DNA from: Hyphomicrobiales bacterium
GTDB lineage: Bacteria; Pseudomonadota; Alphaproteobacteria; Rhizobiales; Rhizobiaceae
Length of the DNA stretch: 64,000 nucleotides
Direction of reading: 5' to 3'
Assembly (NCBI GenBank): GCA_900467185.1
Contig: UBPA01000011.1
Span: 62,001-126,000 of the forward strand
The position numbers and the translations under genes were made by a program. The notes under the pieces were generated by a model that was not told where the DNA came from, ran no database searches, and worked only from the letters and a program-made list of their open reading frames with translations. The stretch's first letter is position 1. Each line of letters begins with the position of its first letter. This document shows, one piece after another, positions 19,080 to 28,092 of this stretch.

Positions 19080-20254
19080 TCCGCGGCTTGAGGTTGGACG
19101 TCGACGGGATCGCGGGTCGAAACGGTGCGCCCCTTCTCGGCTTCGGCCGCAGCCTTGTAGTCCCGCCGCGATGCAAAGCCCTGCTGGATGGTGCCGACGA
19201 TGCCCTTCGGCAGGAACAGCGTGGTGGCGACGAACAGCGCACCGAGTGCGAACAACCAGAATTCCGGAAAGGCGGCGGTGAAGATCGACTTGCCGAAATT
19301 GACGAGAACGGCGCCGATGATCGGTCCGATCAGCGTTCCCCGTCCACCGACCGCCGTCCAGATGACGACCTCGATGGAGTTGGCCGGTGCAAATTCGCCG
19401 GGATTGATGATGCCGACCTGCGGCACGTAGAGCGCCCCGGCAATGCCGGCGATCATGGCGGAGAAGGTGAAGATGAAGAGCTTCATGTTCTCGACGCGAT
19501 AGCCGAGGAAGCGCGTCCGGCTTTCCGCATCCCGCACCCCGATCAGCACCTTGCCGTATTTGGACTGGACGATGGCCGAGGAGAGGAGCAGCACGAGCGC
19601 GAGAACGATGCCGGTGATGGCAAACAGGGTGGCGCGCGTCTCCGGCGCCTGGATGTTGAAGCCGATGATGTCCTTGAAGTCGGTCAGGCCGTTATTGCCG
19701 CCGAAGCCCATCTCGTTGCGGAAGAAGGCGAGCAGCAGCGCATAGGTCATCGCCTGCGTGATGATCGAGAGATAGACGCCGGTGACGCGCGAGCGGAAGG
19801 CGAGCCAGCCGAAGACGAAAGCGAGCGCGCCGGGCACCAGCAGCACCATGAGGGCCGCGAAGGGGAAGGAATCGAAGCCCGTCCAGTACCAGGGCAGGTC
19901 CTTCCAGTTGAGGAACACCATGAAATCGGGCAGGACCGGATTGGCATAGACGCCCCGCGCGCCGATCTGGCGCATGAGATACATGCCCATGGCATAGCCG
20001 CCGAGCGCGAAGAAGGCGCCGTGACCGAGCGAGAGAATGCCGCAATAGCCCCAGACGAGATCGAGCGCGAGCGCGAGCAGCGCATAGCAGAGATACTTGC
20101 CGAACAACGGCACGACATGGGACGGCACATGCAGCGGGTTGCCAGGGTCGAGCAGGAGGTTGGAGGCGGGAACCGCGATGGCGATGAAGAGGATCAGGGC
20201 GGCGAGCACCAGGACCTTCTTCTCGTGCGCGTGGATGAGCCGGGTCGTGAACAT
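19076..20254 (-). CDS. urtC: Urea ABC transporter permease UrtC
   Basis: 392 residues with about nine or ten hydrophobic helices. Recognisable LivM-family segments are YALLALALDLVWGYCGILSLGHGAFFALGGYAMG and LFIFTFSAMIAGIAGALYVPQVG. FRNEMGFGGNNGLTDFKDI is typical of UrtC. The ATG shares its first base with the last base of the urtB stop codon (TAATG), so translation is tightly coupled. A hydrophilic C-terminal tail of about 35 residues follows the last helix. Confidence 0.95.
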   Translation of the reverse strand: MFTTRLIHAHEKKVLVLAALILFIAIAVPASNLLLDPGNPLHVPSHVVPLFGKYLCYALLALALDLVWGYCGILSLGHGAFFALGGYAMGMYLMRQIGARGVYANPVLPDFMVFLNWKDLPWYWTGFDSFPFAALMVLLVPGALAFVFGWLAFRSRVTGVYLSIITQAMTYALLLAFFRNEMGFGGNNGLTDFKDIIGFNIQAPETRATLFAITGIVLALVLLLSSAIVQSKYGKVLIGVRDAESRTRFLGYRVENMKLFIFTFSAMIAGIAGALYVPQVGIINPGEFAPANSIEVVIWTAVGGRGTLIGPIIGAVLVNFGKSIFTAAFPEFWLFALGALFVATTLFLPKGIVGTIQQGFASRRDYKAAAEAEKGRTVSTRDPVDVQPQAAE

Positions 20255-21861
20255 TATTCGATCGACCTCCCCTTGAGGGCGAACAGGCCGCGCGGCCGCC
20301 GCTGGATGAACAGGATGATGAGGACGAGGATCAGGATCTTGCCGAGCACCGCGCCCGCATAGGGCTCGAGGAACTTGTTGGCGATCCCGAGCGTCATGGC
20401 GCCAACGAAGGTGCCCCAGAGATTGCCGACGCCACCGAACACCACGACCATGAAGCTGTCGATGATGTAGTTCTGGCCGAGATTGGGCGAGACGTTGTCG
20501 ATCTGGCTGAGCGCCACCCCGGCGATGCCGGCGATGCCCGAGCCGAGACCGAAGGTCATCGCGTCCACCATCGGCGTGCGGATGCCCATGGAGGAGGCCA
20601 TGCGCCGGTTCTGCGTGACCGCGCGCATCTGCAGCCCAAGGCGCGACCGCTTGAGCAGCGTCAGCAGCGCCAGGAACACGGCCAGCGAGAACATAATGAT
20701 CCACATGCGGTTCCAGGTGATCGCAAGACCGCCGAAATCGAATGTGCCCGACATCCAGCTCGGATTGTCCACCTGCCGGTTGGTCGGCCCGAAGATGGTG
20801 CGGATGGTCTGCTGCAGGATCAGCGACAGGCCCCAGGTGGCGAGCAGCGTCTCGAGCGGCCGGCCATAGAGGAAGCGGATGATGCCGCGCTCGATGGCGA
20901 CGCCGACGAGGCCGGTGAACAGAAAGGCGATCGGCACCGCAAAGGCGAGCGATAAGGTAGAGAGGCCGGGCGCGAACGAAGCGACCGTCTGCTGCACGAC
21001 ATAGGTCGTATAGGCCCCGAGCATCACCATCTCGCCATGCGCCATGTTGATGACGCCCATGACGCCGAAGGTGATGGCGAGGCCGATGGCGGCGAGCAGC
21101 AGAACGGAGCCGAGCGACAGGCCATACCAGACGTTCTGCACGACATCCCAGATCGCAAGGCTGCTCGTGATGCCGTCGATGCGGCTCTGGATCACCGGCA
21201 CGAGGTCCGGCGGCGCCGTGGCGAGTGCGGCTGTCAGGATGTTCAGCGCACCGCGGTCGCCGCGTGCGGCGACGTTCTCGATGGCGGCCTTCTTGTCCTC
21301 GGCGCTCGCATCGGTCTTCAGAATGAGGACGGCGCGCGCCGATTCCATCGCCGCCTTGACCTCGGCATCGCCTTCCTTGGCCAGCGCGCCGTCGAGCAGC
21401 GCGAGATTGGCCGTATCGCCGCTCGCCAGCAGCGCCTGGGCGGCGGACAGGCGGGCCGTGCGGTCGGGGCTGAGCAGGGTGAGCTGGCTCATGGCGTCGC
21501 CGATGGCGCCGCGCAGCATGTTGTTCAGCCGGATCTTCTGCAGGCTGCCGGCCGCCACGCCTTCGACCGGTGCGCCCGTCACCGGATCGGACACGACGTC
21601 GCCCTCGACGAGATAGACCGCACCGCCCGTCTTCGGCGCAAACAGCGCGCCGGCGCTGAGTTTTTCGAGGATCTCGGGCACCTTCGGGTCGCCGGTCGCG
21701 GCGAGCTGTTTCACCGCCTCCACCTTCTGCGGAAAGGCCGTCGCGCCCAGCCCGTCGACCAGCGGCTTCAGCGCATCCTGCGCCCGCACGCCTGTCGCAA
21801 AGGCGAGGCCGAGACCGAGGAAAAGAAGAACGATCCGAAGCGTGCGCGATGTCAGCTGCAT
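20254..21861 (-). CDS. urtB: Urea ABC transporter permease UrtB with periplasmic N-domain
   Basis: 535 residues. A signal-like helix (residues 8-27) leads into about 200 residues of helical, HEAT-like sequence (KLSAGALFAPKTGGAVYLVEG, LLSPDRTARLSAAQALLASGD), which UrtB proteins carry in addition to the LivH-type channel. The membrane part begins near VWYGLSLGSVLLLAAIGLAITFGVMGVINMAHGEM. Forms the urea channel with UrtC. A 341-base gap with a strong hairpin separates it from urtA. Confidence 0.95.
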   Translation of the reverse strand: MQLTSRTLRIVLLFLGLGLAFATGVRAQDALKPLVDGLGATAFPQKVEAVKQLAATGDPKVPEILEKLSAGALFAPKTGGAVYLVEGDVVSDPVTGAPVEGVAAGSLQKIRLNNMLRGAIGDAMSQLTLLSPDRTARLSAAQALLASGDTANLALLDGALAKEGDAEVKAAMESARAVLILKTDASAEDKKAAIENVAARGDRGALNILTAALATAPPDLVPVIQSRIDGITSSLAIWDVVQNVWYGLSLGSVLLLAAIGLAITFGVMGVINMAHGEMVMLGAYTTYVVQQTVASFAPGLSTLSLAFAVPIAFLFTGLVGVAIERGIIRFLYGRPLETLLATWGLSLILQQTIRTIFGPTNRQVDNPSWMSGTFDFGGLAITWNRMWIIMFSLAVFLALLTLLKRSRLGLQMRAVTQNRRMASSMGIRTPMVDAMTFGLGSGIAGIAGVALSQIDNVSPNLGQNYIIDSFMVVVFGGVGNLWGTFVGAMTLGIANKFLEPYAGAVLGKILILVLIILFIQRRPRGLFALKGRSIE

Positions 21862-22202
21862 ATGTGTTCAAGCCCCTTCACGCGGGCACGACGGCGGCAC
21901 CGCCGCGCATCTGCCCAAGAATTCCGCAGGAGCGACCTTTCGGGTGCGCCATGGCGGGTACGACGTTGCAGGAAAGGCGTCATTGGTTCTGTCCCGGCCC
22001 TCACCATGCATGTTCCATGCCATGCCGGGGCTGCCGTCGAACGCGCCGTGTCTTGAGAACATCGTCTCCGCCCGGCGCAGGGCCGGACGAAGACGATGCC
22101 GTCTCAAATCGCCTGCAATAAACCTTGGCGGTGCGGCCCGGGGGCCGCACCGGAAATGCGAACGTCATGAAAATCCGTCTGAAAACTCAGCGTCTCAGGC
22201 GA
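21862..22202. other. Gap between urtA and urtB without a gene
   Basis: No convincing gene on either strand. The one notable structure is the 11-bp stem at 22129-22152, listed separately. A long leader before urtB would let the binding protein gene be expressed at a different level from the membrane subunits. I see no clear promoter motif. Confidence 0.5.
22129..22152 (-). terminator. Strong hairpin after urtA (attenuator or partial terminator)
   Basis: A perfect 11-bp stem (CGGTGCGGCCC paired with GGGCCGCACCG) with a minimal loop, about 50 bases past the urtA stop. On the minus strand it is followed by CCAAGGTTTATT, a weak T-rich tract. It may end a share of urtA transcripts or protect their 3' end, giving more binding protein than permease, as is common in ABC operons. 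Confidence 0.55.
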
Positions 22203-23492
22203 TCAGGAGCCCTTGCCGCCGCACTTGCCCGTGGCAACGTTGAAGTTGCCGCAGGACATCGGCTTGCGCCAATCGGAGATCAGGTCCTTGCTGTCCGGCA
22301 GGAAGTCCGACCATTCGTCGCCGACGACCTGGGGGGTCTGCTGGACGATTTCGAACTGGCCGTCGGCCTGGATCTCTCCGATCAGCACGGGCTTGGTGAT
22401 GTGGTGGTTCGGCATGACGGTGGAGTAGCCGCCCGAAAGGTTCGGAACGGAGGTGCCGATGATCGTGTCGAGAACGGCATCCGTATCGGTTGTGCCGGCA
22501 GCCTCGACGGCCTTTACCCAGGCGGAGAAACCGATATAGGCGGCTTCCATCGGGTCGTTCGTCACGCGCTTGTCGTTCTTGGTATAGGCATGCCACTGCT
22601 TGATGAATTCGGCATTGGCCGGCGCATCGACGGACTGGAAGTAGTTCCAGGCGGCGAGATGGCCGACGAGCGGCTTGGTGTCGAGACCGGCAAGCTCTTC
22701 TTCACCGACCGAGAAGGCGACGACCGGAATATCGGTGGCCTTGATGCCTTGGTTGCCGAGTTCCTTGTAGAAGGGAACGTTGGCATCGCCGTTGATGGTG
22801 GAGACGACGGCGGTCTTCTTGCCGGCCGAGCCGAATTCCTTGATCTTGGCGACTTCCGTCTGCCAGTCCGAGAAGCCGAACGGCGTGTAGTTGACGATGA
22901 TGTCTTCCTTGGCGACGCCCTTGGCGATCAGGTAGGCTTCCAGGATCTTGTTGGTCGTGCGCGGATAGACGTAGTCGGTGCCTTCGAGCACGAAGCGCTC
23001 GACGCCTTCGTTGGCGATCAGGTAATCGACGGCCGGAATGGCCTGCTGGTTCGGTGCCGCACCCGTGTAGAAGATGTTGCGCGAGGACTCTTCGCCTTCG
23101 TACTGGACGGGGTAGAAGAGGATGGAGTTCAGCTCTTCGAACACCGGCAGAACCGACTTGCGCGACGAGGACGTCCAGCAGCCGAAGACGGCCGCGACCT
23201 TGTCGACGGAGATCAGCTCGCGGGCCTTTTCGGCAAAGAGCGGCCAGTCGGACGCGGGATCGACGACGACGGCTTCGAGCTTCTTGCCGAGAACGCCGCC
23301 CTTCTTGTTCTGCTCCTCGATGAGCATCAGCATGGCGTCTTTCAGCGTCGTCTCGGAAATGGCCATCGTGCCCGACAGCGAATGCAGGACGCCGACCTTG
23401 ATGGTGTCGTCAGCCGCATGGACGGCAGAGAATGCCGTGGTTGCCAGGGCGCAGGCCAGAAATGCGCTTAAGGTATGGGATTTGAATGACAT
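22203..23492 (-). CDS. urtA: Urea ABC transporter substrate-binding protein UrtA
   Basis: 429 residues. A Sec signal peptide (residues 1-26, ending AVHAA) is followed by DTIKVGVLHSLSGTMAISET, the UrtA signature. Other diagnostic parts are AAVFGCWTSSSRKSVLPVFEE, LFYPVQYEGEESSRNIFYTG and GSDYVYPRT-like EGTDYVYPRTTNK. It is the periplasmic urea receptor for UrtBCDE. It is transcribed divergently from the NCS1-kinase gene; the shared upstream region carries two adjoining palindromes. Confidence 0.97.
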   Translation of the reverse strand: MSFKSHTLSAFLACALATTAFSAVHAADDTIKVGVLHSLSGTMAISETTLKDAMLMLIEEQNKKGGVLGKKLEAVVVDPASDWPLFAEKARELISVDKVAAVFGCWTSSSRKSVLPVFEELNSILFYPVQYEGEESSRNIFYTGAAPNQQAIPAVDYLIANEGVERFVLEGTDYVYPRTTNKILEAYLIAKGVAKEDIIVNYTPFGFSDWQTEVAKIKEFGSAGKKTAVVSTINGDANVPFYKELGNQGIKATDIPVVAFSVGEEELAGLDTKPLVGHLAAWNYFQSVDAPANAEFIKQWHAYTKNDKRVTNDPMEAAYIGFSAWVKAVEAAGTTDTDAVLDTIIGTSVPNLSGGYSTVMPNHHITKPVLIGEIQADGQFEIVQQTPQVVGDEWSDFLPDSKDLISDWRKPMSCGNFNVATGKCGGKGS

Positions 23493-23570
23493 CGGAGAAC
23501 CCCTCTCGTTCTTTGGCGCCGTTTCCTAAGGGAGTGTTAACGGGTCGCAACCGGACTATCCGACAGGCCT

Positions 23571-23583
23571 TGTGCAATGCACA
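23571..23583. promoter_or_regulatory. Short palindrome TGTGCA-A-TGCACA in the urtA/kinase promoter region
   Basis: Six-base perfect arms around one central base, 79 bases upstream of urtA and abutting the longer palindrome at 23584. Binding by a dimeric regulator is plausible. I cannot assign the protein. Confidence 0.45.
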
Positions 23584-23599
23584 TACGTCAATTGACGTA
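23584..23599. promoter_or_regulatory. Perfect 16-base palindrome, candidate operator
   Basis: TACGTCAATTGACGTA reads the same on both strands. It lies in the divergent region between urtA and the NCS1-kinase gene, about 92 bases from the urtA start. The LuxR-type regulator encoded at 27146 is the nearest candidate binder, since NarL/LuxR-type proteins use short inverted repeats. That link is inference. Confidence 0.5.
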
Positions 23600-23705
23600 G
23601 GCGGGAACCGCACATGCCGCGTGCGTTCCCGCGGGAAACATGCGCTCTGTCTGGACAGGGGCGCGCATTGCCTTCAAGATCGCCGCGACCCTGCGCCCTC
23701 AAGCG

Positions 23706-26700
23706 ATGTCGCCTGCCGACAAGGATGTTGCTCCGCACCATGAAAATCTCGAAATGACAGCCCGGCAGCGCATCATTCCCGTCCGGCGCGAGTACAATCG
23801 CTGGGTCGCGGACCAGACGCTGGAAGATTACGCCCTGCGGTTCACCGCCAAGAGCGCCCGGCGCTTTTCGGCAAGCCGCATTTCCCAGACCGCCATCGGC
23901 GCGATTTCCTTTCTGGCGCTGGAGGCGATCGGCGGCACGATCACGCTCTCCTACGGCACGACGAACGCGTTCTATGCCATCCTCGCCGCCGCCGTCGCCA
24001 TGCTCGTCATCGGCATGCCGATCAGCCGCTACGCCATACGCCACGGCGTGGATATCGACCTTCTCACGCGCGGCGCGAGCTTCGGCTATATCGGCTCCAC
24101 CATCACCTCGCTGATCTATGCCAGCTTCACCTTCATGCTGTTCGCCATCGAGGCGTCGATCATGACGGGCGCGCTGAACCTCGCCTTCGGCATCCCGCTC
24201 TGGATCGGCTACATCATCAGCGCCGTCGTGGTCATCCCGCTCGTCGTCTACGGCGTCCAGCTCATCTCCCGCTTCCAGCTGATGACGCAACCCTTCTGGA
24301 TCGTGCTCAACATCCTGCCGTTCTTCTTCATCGCCTATTCGGACTGGGAGAAGTTCGACCTCTGGCGCGCCTTTGCCGGCATCGGCCATTCGAATGCGCA
24401 GGTCGGCGGCGCGGCCCCGTTCGACCTGATCGAGTTCGGCGCCGCCTCCGCCGTCATTCTGGCGCTGATGCCGCAGATCGGCGAACAGGTGGATTTTCTG
24501 CGCTTCCTGCCGCCGGAGGGCGTGACGAAGTGGCGGCACCGCTTCGCCGTCTTCCTGGCCGGCCCCGGCTGGGTGGTGGTGGGCGTGCCGAAACTGCTTG
24601 CGGGCTCGTTCCTCGCCGTCCTCACGCTGTCGACCGGCGTGCCGGCCGGCGAGGCCGCGGACCCCTCGCGCATGTATCTCGCGGCCTTCGGCTACATGAT
24701 CCCCAACGACACGGCCGCCCTCGTGCTCATGGCCGCCTTCGTGGTCGTCTCGCAGCTGAAGATCAACGTGATGAACGCCTATGCGGGCTCGCTCGCCTGG
24801 TCGAACTTCTTCTCCCGCCTGACCCACAGCCACCCCGGCCGCGTCGTCTGGCTGGTGTTCAACGTCGCCATCGCCCTCCTCCTCATGGAGTTCGGCATCT
24901 ACAAGCTGCTGGAGGCCACGCTCGGCGTGTTCTCCATCATCGCCATGTCCTGGCTTTGCACACTGTCGGCCGATCTCTTCATCAACAAGCCGCTCGGCCT
25001 TTCCCCTGATGGCATCGAGTTCAAGCGCGCCCATCTCTACGACATCAACCCGGTCGGCCTCGGCGCCATGTTCACCTCGGCCGGCGTGGCGCTCGCCGCC
25101 CATTTCGGGCTCTTCGGCACCGTCATGGCGTCGCTGTCGACCTATGTCACCCTCGTTGCCTTCCTCGTCTCGCCCGCCCTCGCCTATGCCACTCGCGGCC
25201 GCTACTACCTTGCCCGCAAGCCGCGCGCGCACTGGAAGATGCGCGCCACCATCACCTGCTCCATCTGCCAGCATCCGTTCGAGCCGGAAGACATGGCCTA
25301 TTGTCCGGCCTATGCCGCGCCGATTTGTTCGCTCTGCTGCTCGCTCGACAGCCGCTGTCACGATATCTGCAAGCCGCATGCACGGGTGAACGCCCAAACC
25401 GCCGCCGTCGCCCGCAGGCTCCTGCCGGAGCGCATCGTCGCAGCGCTCGCCAGCCGCCTCGGCCGCTACGCCACCGCCGTCGTCATCGCCGTCTCCGCCA
25501 TCGGCGCCATCCTCGCCATGATCGCCTACCAGACCGGCACCGCCTCCCCCATCGCGGCCGACGTGATCAACCGCACCATTGGCATCGTCTTCTTCGTCTT
25601 CACCGTCGTCACCGGCGTCGTCTGCTGGTTCTACGTGCTCGCCCATGACAGCCGCCTCGTGGCGGAGGAGGAATCCTCCCGGCAGAACACCCTGCTGCTG
25701 AAGGAAATCGCCGCCCATAAGAAGACGGATGCCGCGCTGCAATATGCCAAGGAGACCGCCGAGGCCGCCAACCGCGCCAAGAGCCGCTATGTCGTCGGCC
25801 TCAGCCACGAGCTGCGCACACCGCTCAACGCCGTCATGGGCTATGCCCAGATCCTCGAGCGCGACGAGACCATTCCCGCCCCCCGACAGGCCGCCATCCG
25901 CGTCATCAAGCGCAGCGCCGATCATCTCTCCGGCCTCATCGACGGCCTGCTCGACATTTCCCGCATCGAGGCCGGCCGGCTGCAGGTGTTCTCCAACGAG
26001 ATCAACATCCAGGATTTTCTCGACCAGATCGTCGATATGTTCCGGCCACAGGCCCAGGCCAAGGGTCTCGCGTTCGAGCATATCCGGTCGCCCGGCCTGC
26101 CGACGCATGTGCGCACCGACGAGAAGCGCCTGCGCCAGATCCTCGTCAATCTCCTGTCGAACGCCATCAAGTTCACCGATCGCGGCACGGTGCGCTTCGA
26201 GGTCGCCTATCGCAGCCAGGTCGCGACCTTCACCGTGACCGATACCGGCCGCGGCATCTCCGAGGCCGACCGGCCGCGCATCTTCGAGCCGTTCCAGCGC
26301 GGCGAGGCCGAAACGATCCGCCCCATGCCGGGCCTCGGCCTCGGCCTGACGATCACCCGGCTTCTGACCGAGACGCTGGGGGGCGAAATTCTGGTGACGA
26401 GCGAGCGCGACAAGGGCTCGACCTTCCGCATACGGCTGATGCTGTCGGCGGTTGCCCGCCCCGCCGCCGTGCCGCCGCCGCAGCGCGACGTCACCGGCTA
26501 TGCCGGCCCGCGCCGCACCCTCGTCGTGGTCGACGATAACGAGGATCACCGCGAACTGATGCGCGAGGTGCTGATCCCGCTCGACTTCGTCGTTCTCACC
26601 GCGATCGGCGGCGCCGAATGCCTGACGCTGATCGAGGGCATCAAGCCCGATCTCTTTCTGGTCGATATCTCCATGCCCGGCATGAGCGGCTGGCAGCTGG

Positions 26701-27149
26701 TGTCGCGCCTGCGCGAACGCGGGCAGACCGCGCCCATCATCATGCTGTCGGCCAATATCGGCGACGGCAGCCTCGCGAGCCAGCATACCGGCCACAACGA
26801 CACGCTCGCCAAGCCCTTCGTCATCCGCCAGCTGAAAGACAAGATCGCCATCAATCTCGGCCTCGAATGGACGCATGACGAGCCCGCGCCGCCGAGCGAG
26901 ACCGCAGCCCCGCAGCCGATCCTCGTGCCCGAGGCTTCGCATATCGAGGAGCTGATCCGGCTGGGCGAAATCGGCTATATCAGGGGCATCGAGGCAAAGC
27001 TCGCCGAGCTTGGGCGCGACACCGCCCACCAGCCCTTTGCCGAGGCGGCGCGCGCCTATATCCAGGCCTTCGACATGGCAGGCTATGCCAGCTTCCTCGA
27101 AACCGCCGCCGTGCGAAGCGACCCGCCGCCGGAAGGAGACCGCCGGTGA
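23706..27149 (+). CDS. Hybrid histidine kinase fused to an NCS1 permease-like sensor domain
   Basis: 1147 residues. Order: NCS1 (purine/cytosine permease-like) membrane domain of about 12 helices (residues 50-510; YALRFTAKSARRFSASRISQTAIGAISFLALEAIGG and LLTRGASFGYIGSTITSLIYASF); an eight-cysteine cluster (C518 to C555); two further helices; a HisKA domain with H701 (SHELRTPLNAVMGYA); HATPase_c (NLLSNAIKFTD, DTGRGIS, GLGLGLTI); a receiver with phospho-aspartate D987; and an Hpt-like helical end. The layout suggests a transporter-derived receptor for a nitrogen compound. Start uncertain: ATGs at 23640 and 23754 are in frame. It overlaps the response regulator gene. Confidence 0.9.
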   Translation: MSPADKDVAPHHENLEMTARQRIIPVRREYNRWVADQTLEDYALRFTAKSARRFSASRISQTAIGAISFLALEAIGGTITLSYGTTNAFYAILAAAVAMLVIGMPISRYAIRHGVDIDLLTRGASFGYIGSTITSLIYASFTFMLFAIEASIMTGALNLAFGIPLWIGYIISAVVVIPLVVYGVQLISRFQLMTQPFWIVLNILPFFFIAYSDWEKFDLWRAFAGIGHSNAQVGGAAPFDLIEFGAASAVILALMPQIGEQVDFLRFLPPEGVTKWRHRFAVFLAGPGWVVVGVPKLLAGSFLAVLTLSTGVPAGEAADPSRMYLAAFGYMIPNDTAALVLMAAFVVVSQLKINVMNAYAGSLAWSNFFSRLTHSHPGRVVWLVFNVAIALLLMEFGIYKLLEATLGVFSIIAMSWLCTLSADLFINKPLGLSPDGIEFKRAHLYDINPVGLGAMFTSAGVALAAHFGLFGTVMASLSTYVTLVAFLVSPALAYATRGRYYLARKPRAHWKMRATITCSICQHPFEPEDMAYCPAYAAPICSLCCSLDSRCHDICKPHARVNAQTAAVARRLLPERIVAALASRLGRYATAVVIAVSAIGAILAMIAYQTGTASPIAADVINRTIGIVFFVFTVVTGVVCWFYVLAHDSRLVAEEESSRQNTLLLKEIAAHKKTDAALQYAKETAEAANRAKSRYVVGLSHELRTPLNAVMGYAQILERDETIPAPRQAAIRVIKRSADHLSGLIDGLLDISRIEAGRLQVFSNEINIQDFLDQIVDMFRPQAQAKGLAFEHIRSPGLPTHVRTDEKRLRQILVNLLSNAIKFTDRGTVRFEVAYRSQVATFTVTDTGRGISEADRPRIFEPFQRGEAETIRPMPGLGLGLTITRLLTETLGGEILVTSERDKGSTFRIRLMLSAVARPAAVPPPQRDVTGYAGPRRTLVVVDDNEDHRELMREVLIPLDFVVLTAIGGAECLTLIEGIKPDLFLVDISMPGMSGWQLVSRLRERGQTAPIIMLSANIGDGSLASQHTGHNDTLAKPFVIRQLKDKIAINLGLEWTHDEPAPPSETAAPQPILVPEASHIEELIRLGEIGYIRGIEAKLAELGRDTAHQPFAEAARAYIQAFDMAGYASFLETAAVRSDPPPEGDRR

Positions 27150-28060
27150 GTGACGCCCCCCGCCCCCGCGATATCGTGTTGATCGTCGACGACAGCCCGG
27201 AGACCCTCGGCTTTCTCACCGACGCGCTGGAGCAATCCGGCTTCTCCGTGCTGATCGCCACCTCCGGCGCCGCGGCGCTGAAGGTCGTGGACAAGATCAC
27301 GCCCGACATCGTGCTGATGGATGCCGTCATGCCGGAGATGGACGGCTTCGACACCTGCCGGCGGCTGAAGGCGCTGGCCGACATCGCCCCCGTGCCCGTG
27401 ATCTTCATGACGGGCCTGACGGAGACGGAGCACATCGTGCATGCGCTCGAATCCGGCGGCGTGGACTACCTTTCCAAACCCATCAATATCGACGAGCTGC
27501 GCGCCCGCATCCGCGTCCATCTCGGCAATGCCCGCTCCGCCCAGAGCGCCCGCGTCGCGCTGGATGCGGCCGGCCGGCATCTGCTCGCGGTGCGCGGCAA
27601 TGGCGCTCTGCACTGGTCGACGCCGCAGGCGACCCGGCTGGTCGATACCGCCATCGGTTCCGAAGACGGGCTGGACGCCGTCTCAGACCAGATCGCCCTC
27701 TTTCTGCGCGACCGCACCCAGGCAAAGGATGCGCCCCTCGTGGTCGAAAACGCCGGCGTGCCCGTCCTGCAACTCGCCTTCCTCGGCACCATCGGCAGCG
27801 ACGAATACCTGTTCCGCCTCACCGCCGTCAGCCAGACCACCGACGAGGACGCCCTGCGCCGACATTTCTCCCTGACGATGCGCGAAGCGGAAGTGCTCGT
27901 CTGGATCGCCAAGGGCAAATCCAACCGCGACATCGCCGAAATCCTCGGCCTCTCCGCCCGCACCGTCAACAAGCACCTCGAGCAGATCTATGTGAAGCTG
28001 GGCGTGGAAAACCGGGCCTCGGCTGCGGTCAAGGCGACGAATGCGTTGAGCCAGAGCTAA
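27146..28060 (+). CDS. LuxR/NarL-type response regulator
   Basis: 304 residues. The N-terminal receiver has the acidic pair DD (IVDDSPET), phospho-aspartate D59 (VLMDAVMPEMDGF), the conserved threonine in FMTGLTE and lysine in LSKPI. A poorly conserved 90-residue linker follows. The C-terminal LuxR helix-turn-helix reads FSLTMREAEVLVWIAKGKSNRDIAEILGLS and ARTVNKHLEQIYVKLGV. The GTG start overlaps the kinase stop (GTGA) with a strong GGAAGGAG site. Kinase and regulator form one two-component pair; position suggests control of the divergent urtA operon. Confidence 0.93.
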   Translation: MSDAPRPRDIVLIVDDSPETLGFLTDALEQSGFSVLIATSGAAALKVVDKITPDIVLMDAVMPEMDGFDTCRRLKALADIAPVPVIFMTGLTETEHIVHALESGGVDYLSKPINIDELRARIRVHLGNARSAQSARVALDAAGRHLLAVRGNGALHWSTPQATRLVDTAIGSEDGLDAVSDQIALFLRDRTQAKDAPLVVENAGVPVLQLAFLGTIGSDEYLFRLTAVSQTTDEDALRRHFSLTMREAEVLVWIAKGKSNRDIAEILGLSARTVNKHLEQIYVKLGVENRASAAVKATNALSQS

Positions 28061-28092
28061 GTTGCCCTCGTTTCGCCCTAACGGAGGCAGCC

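Noticed and set aside
19076-21871. A single 931-codon minus-strand frame covering urtC and out-of-frame urtB
   Set aside because: Only the last 392 codons are urtC; the rest is the wrong frame of urtB, joined by chance because no stop interrupts it.
22125-23471. Plus-strand open frame opposite urtA
   Set aside because: urtA is unambiguous on the other strand and this frame has no family features.
23493-23640. Sigma-54 promoter upstream of urtA
   Set aside because: I looked for TGGCAC-N5-TTGC on the minus strand and found no acceptable match, so nitrogen control through sigma-54 is not claimed.
23556-27029. 1157-codon open frame on the minus strand opposite the NCS1-kinase gene
   Set aside because: It is a mirror of a strongly coding GC-rich gene, rich in Arg/Gly/Asp/His low-complexity sequence with no recognisable domain.
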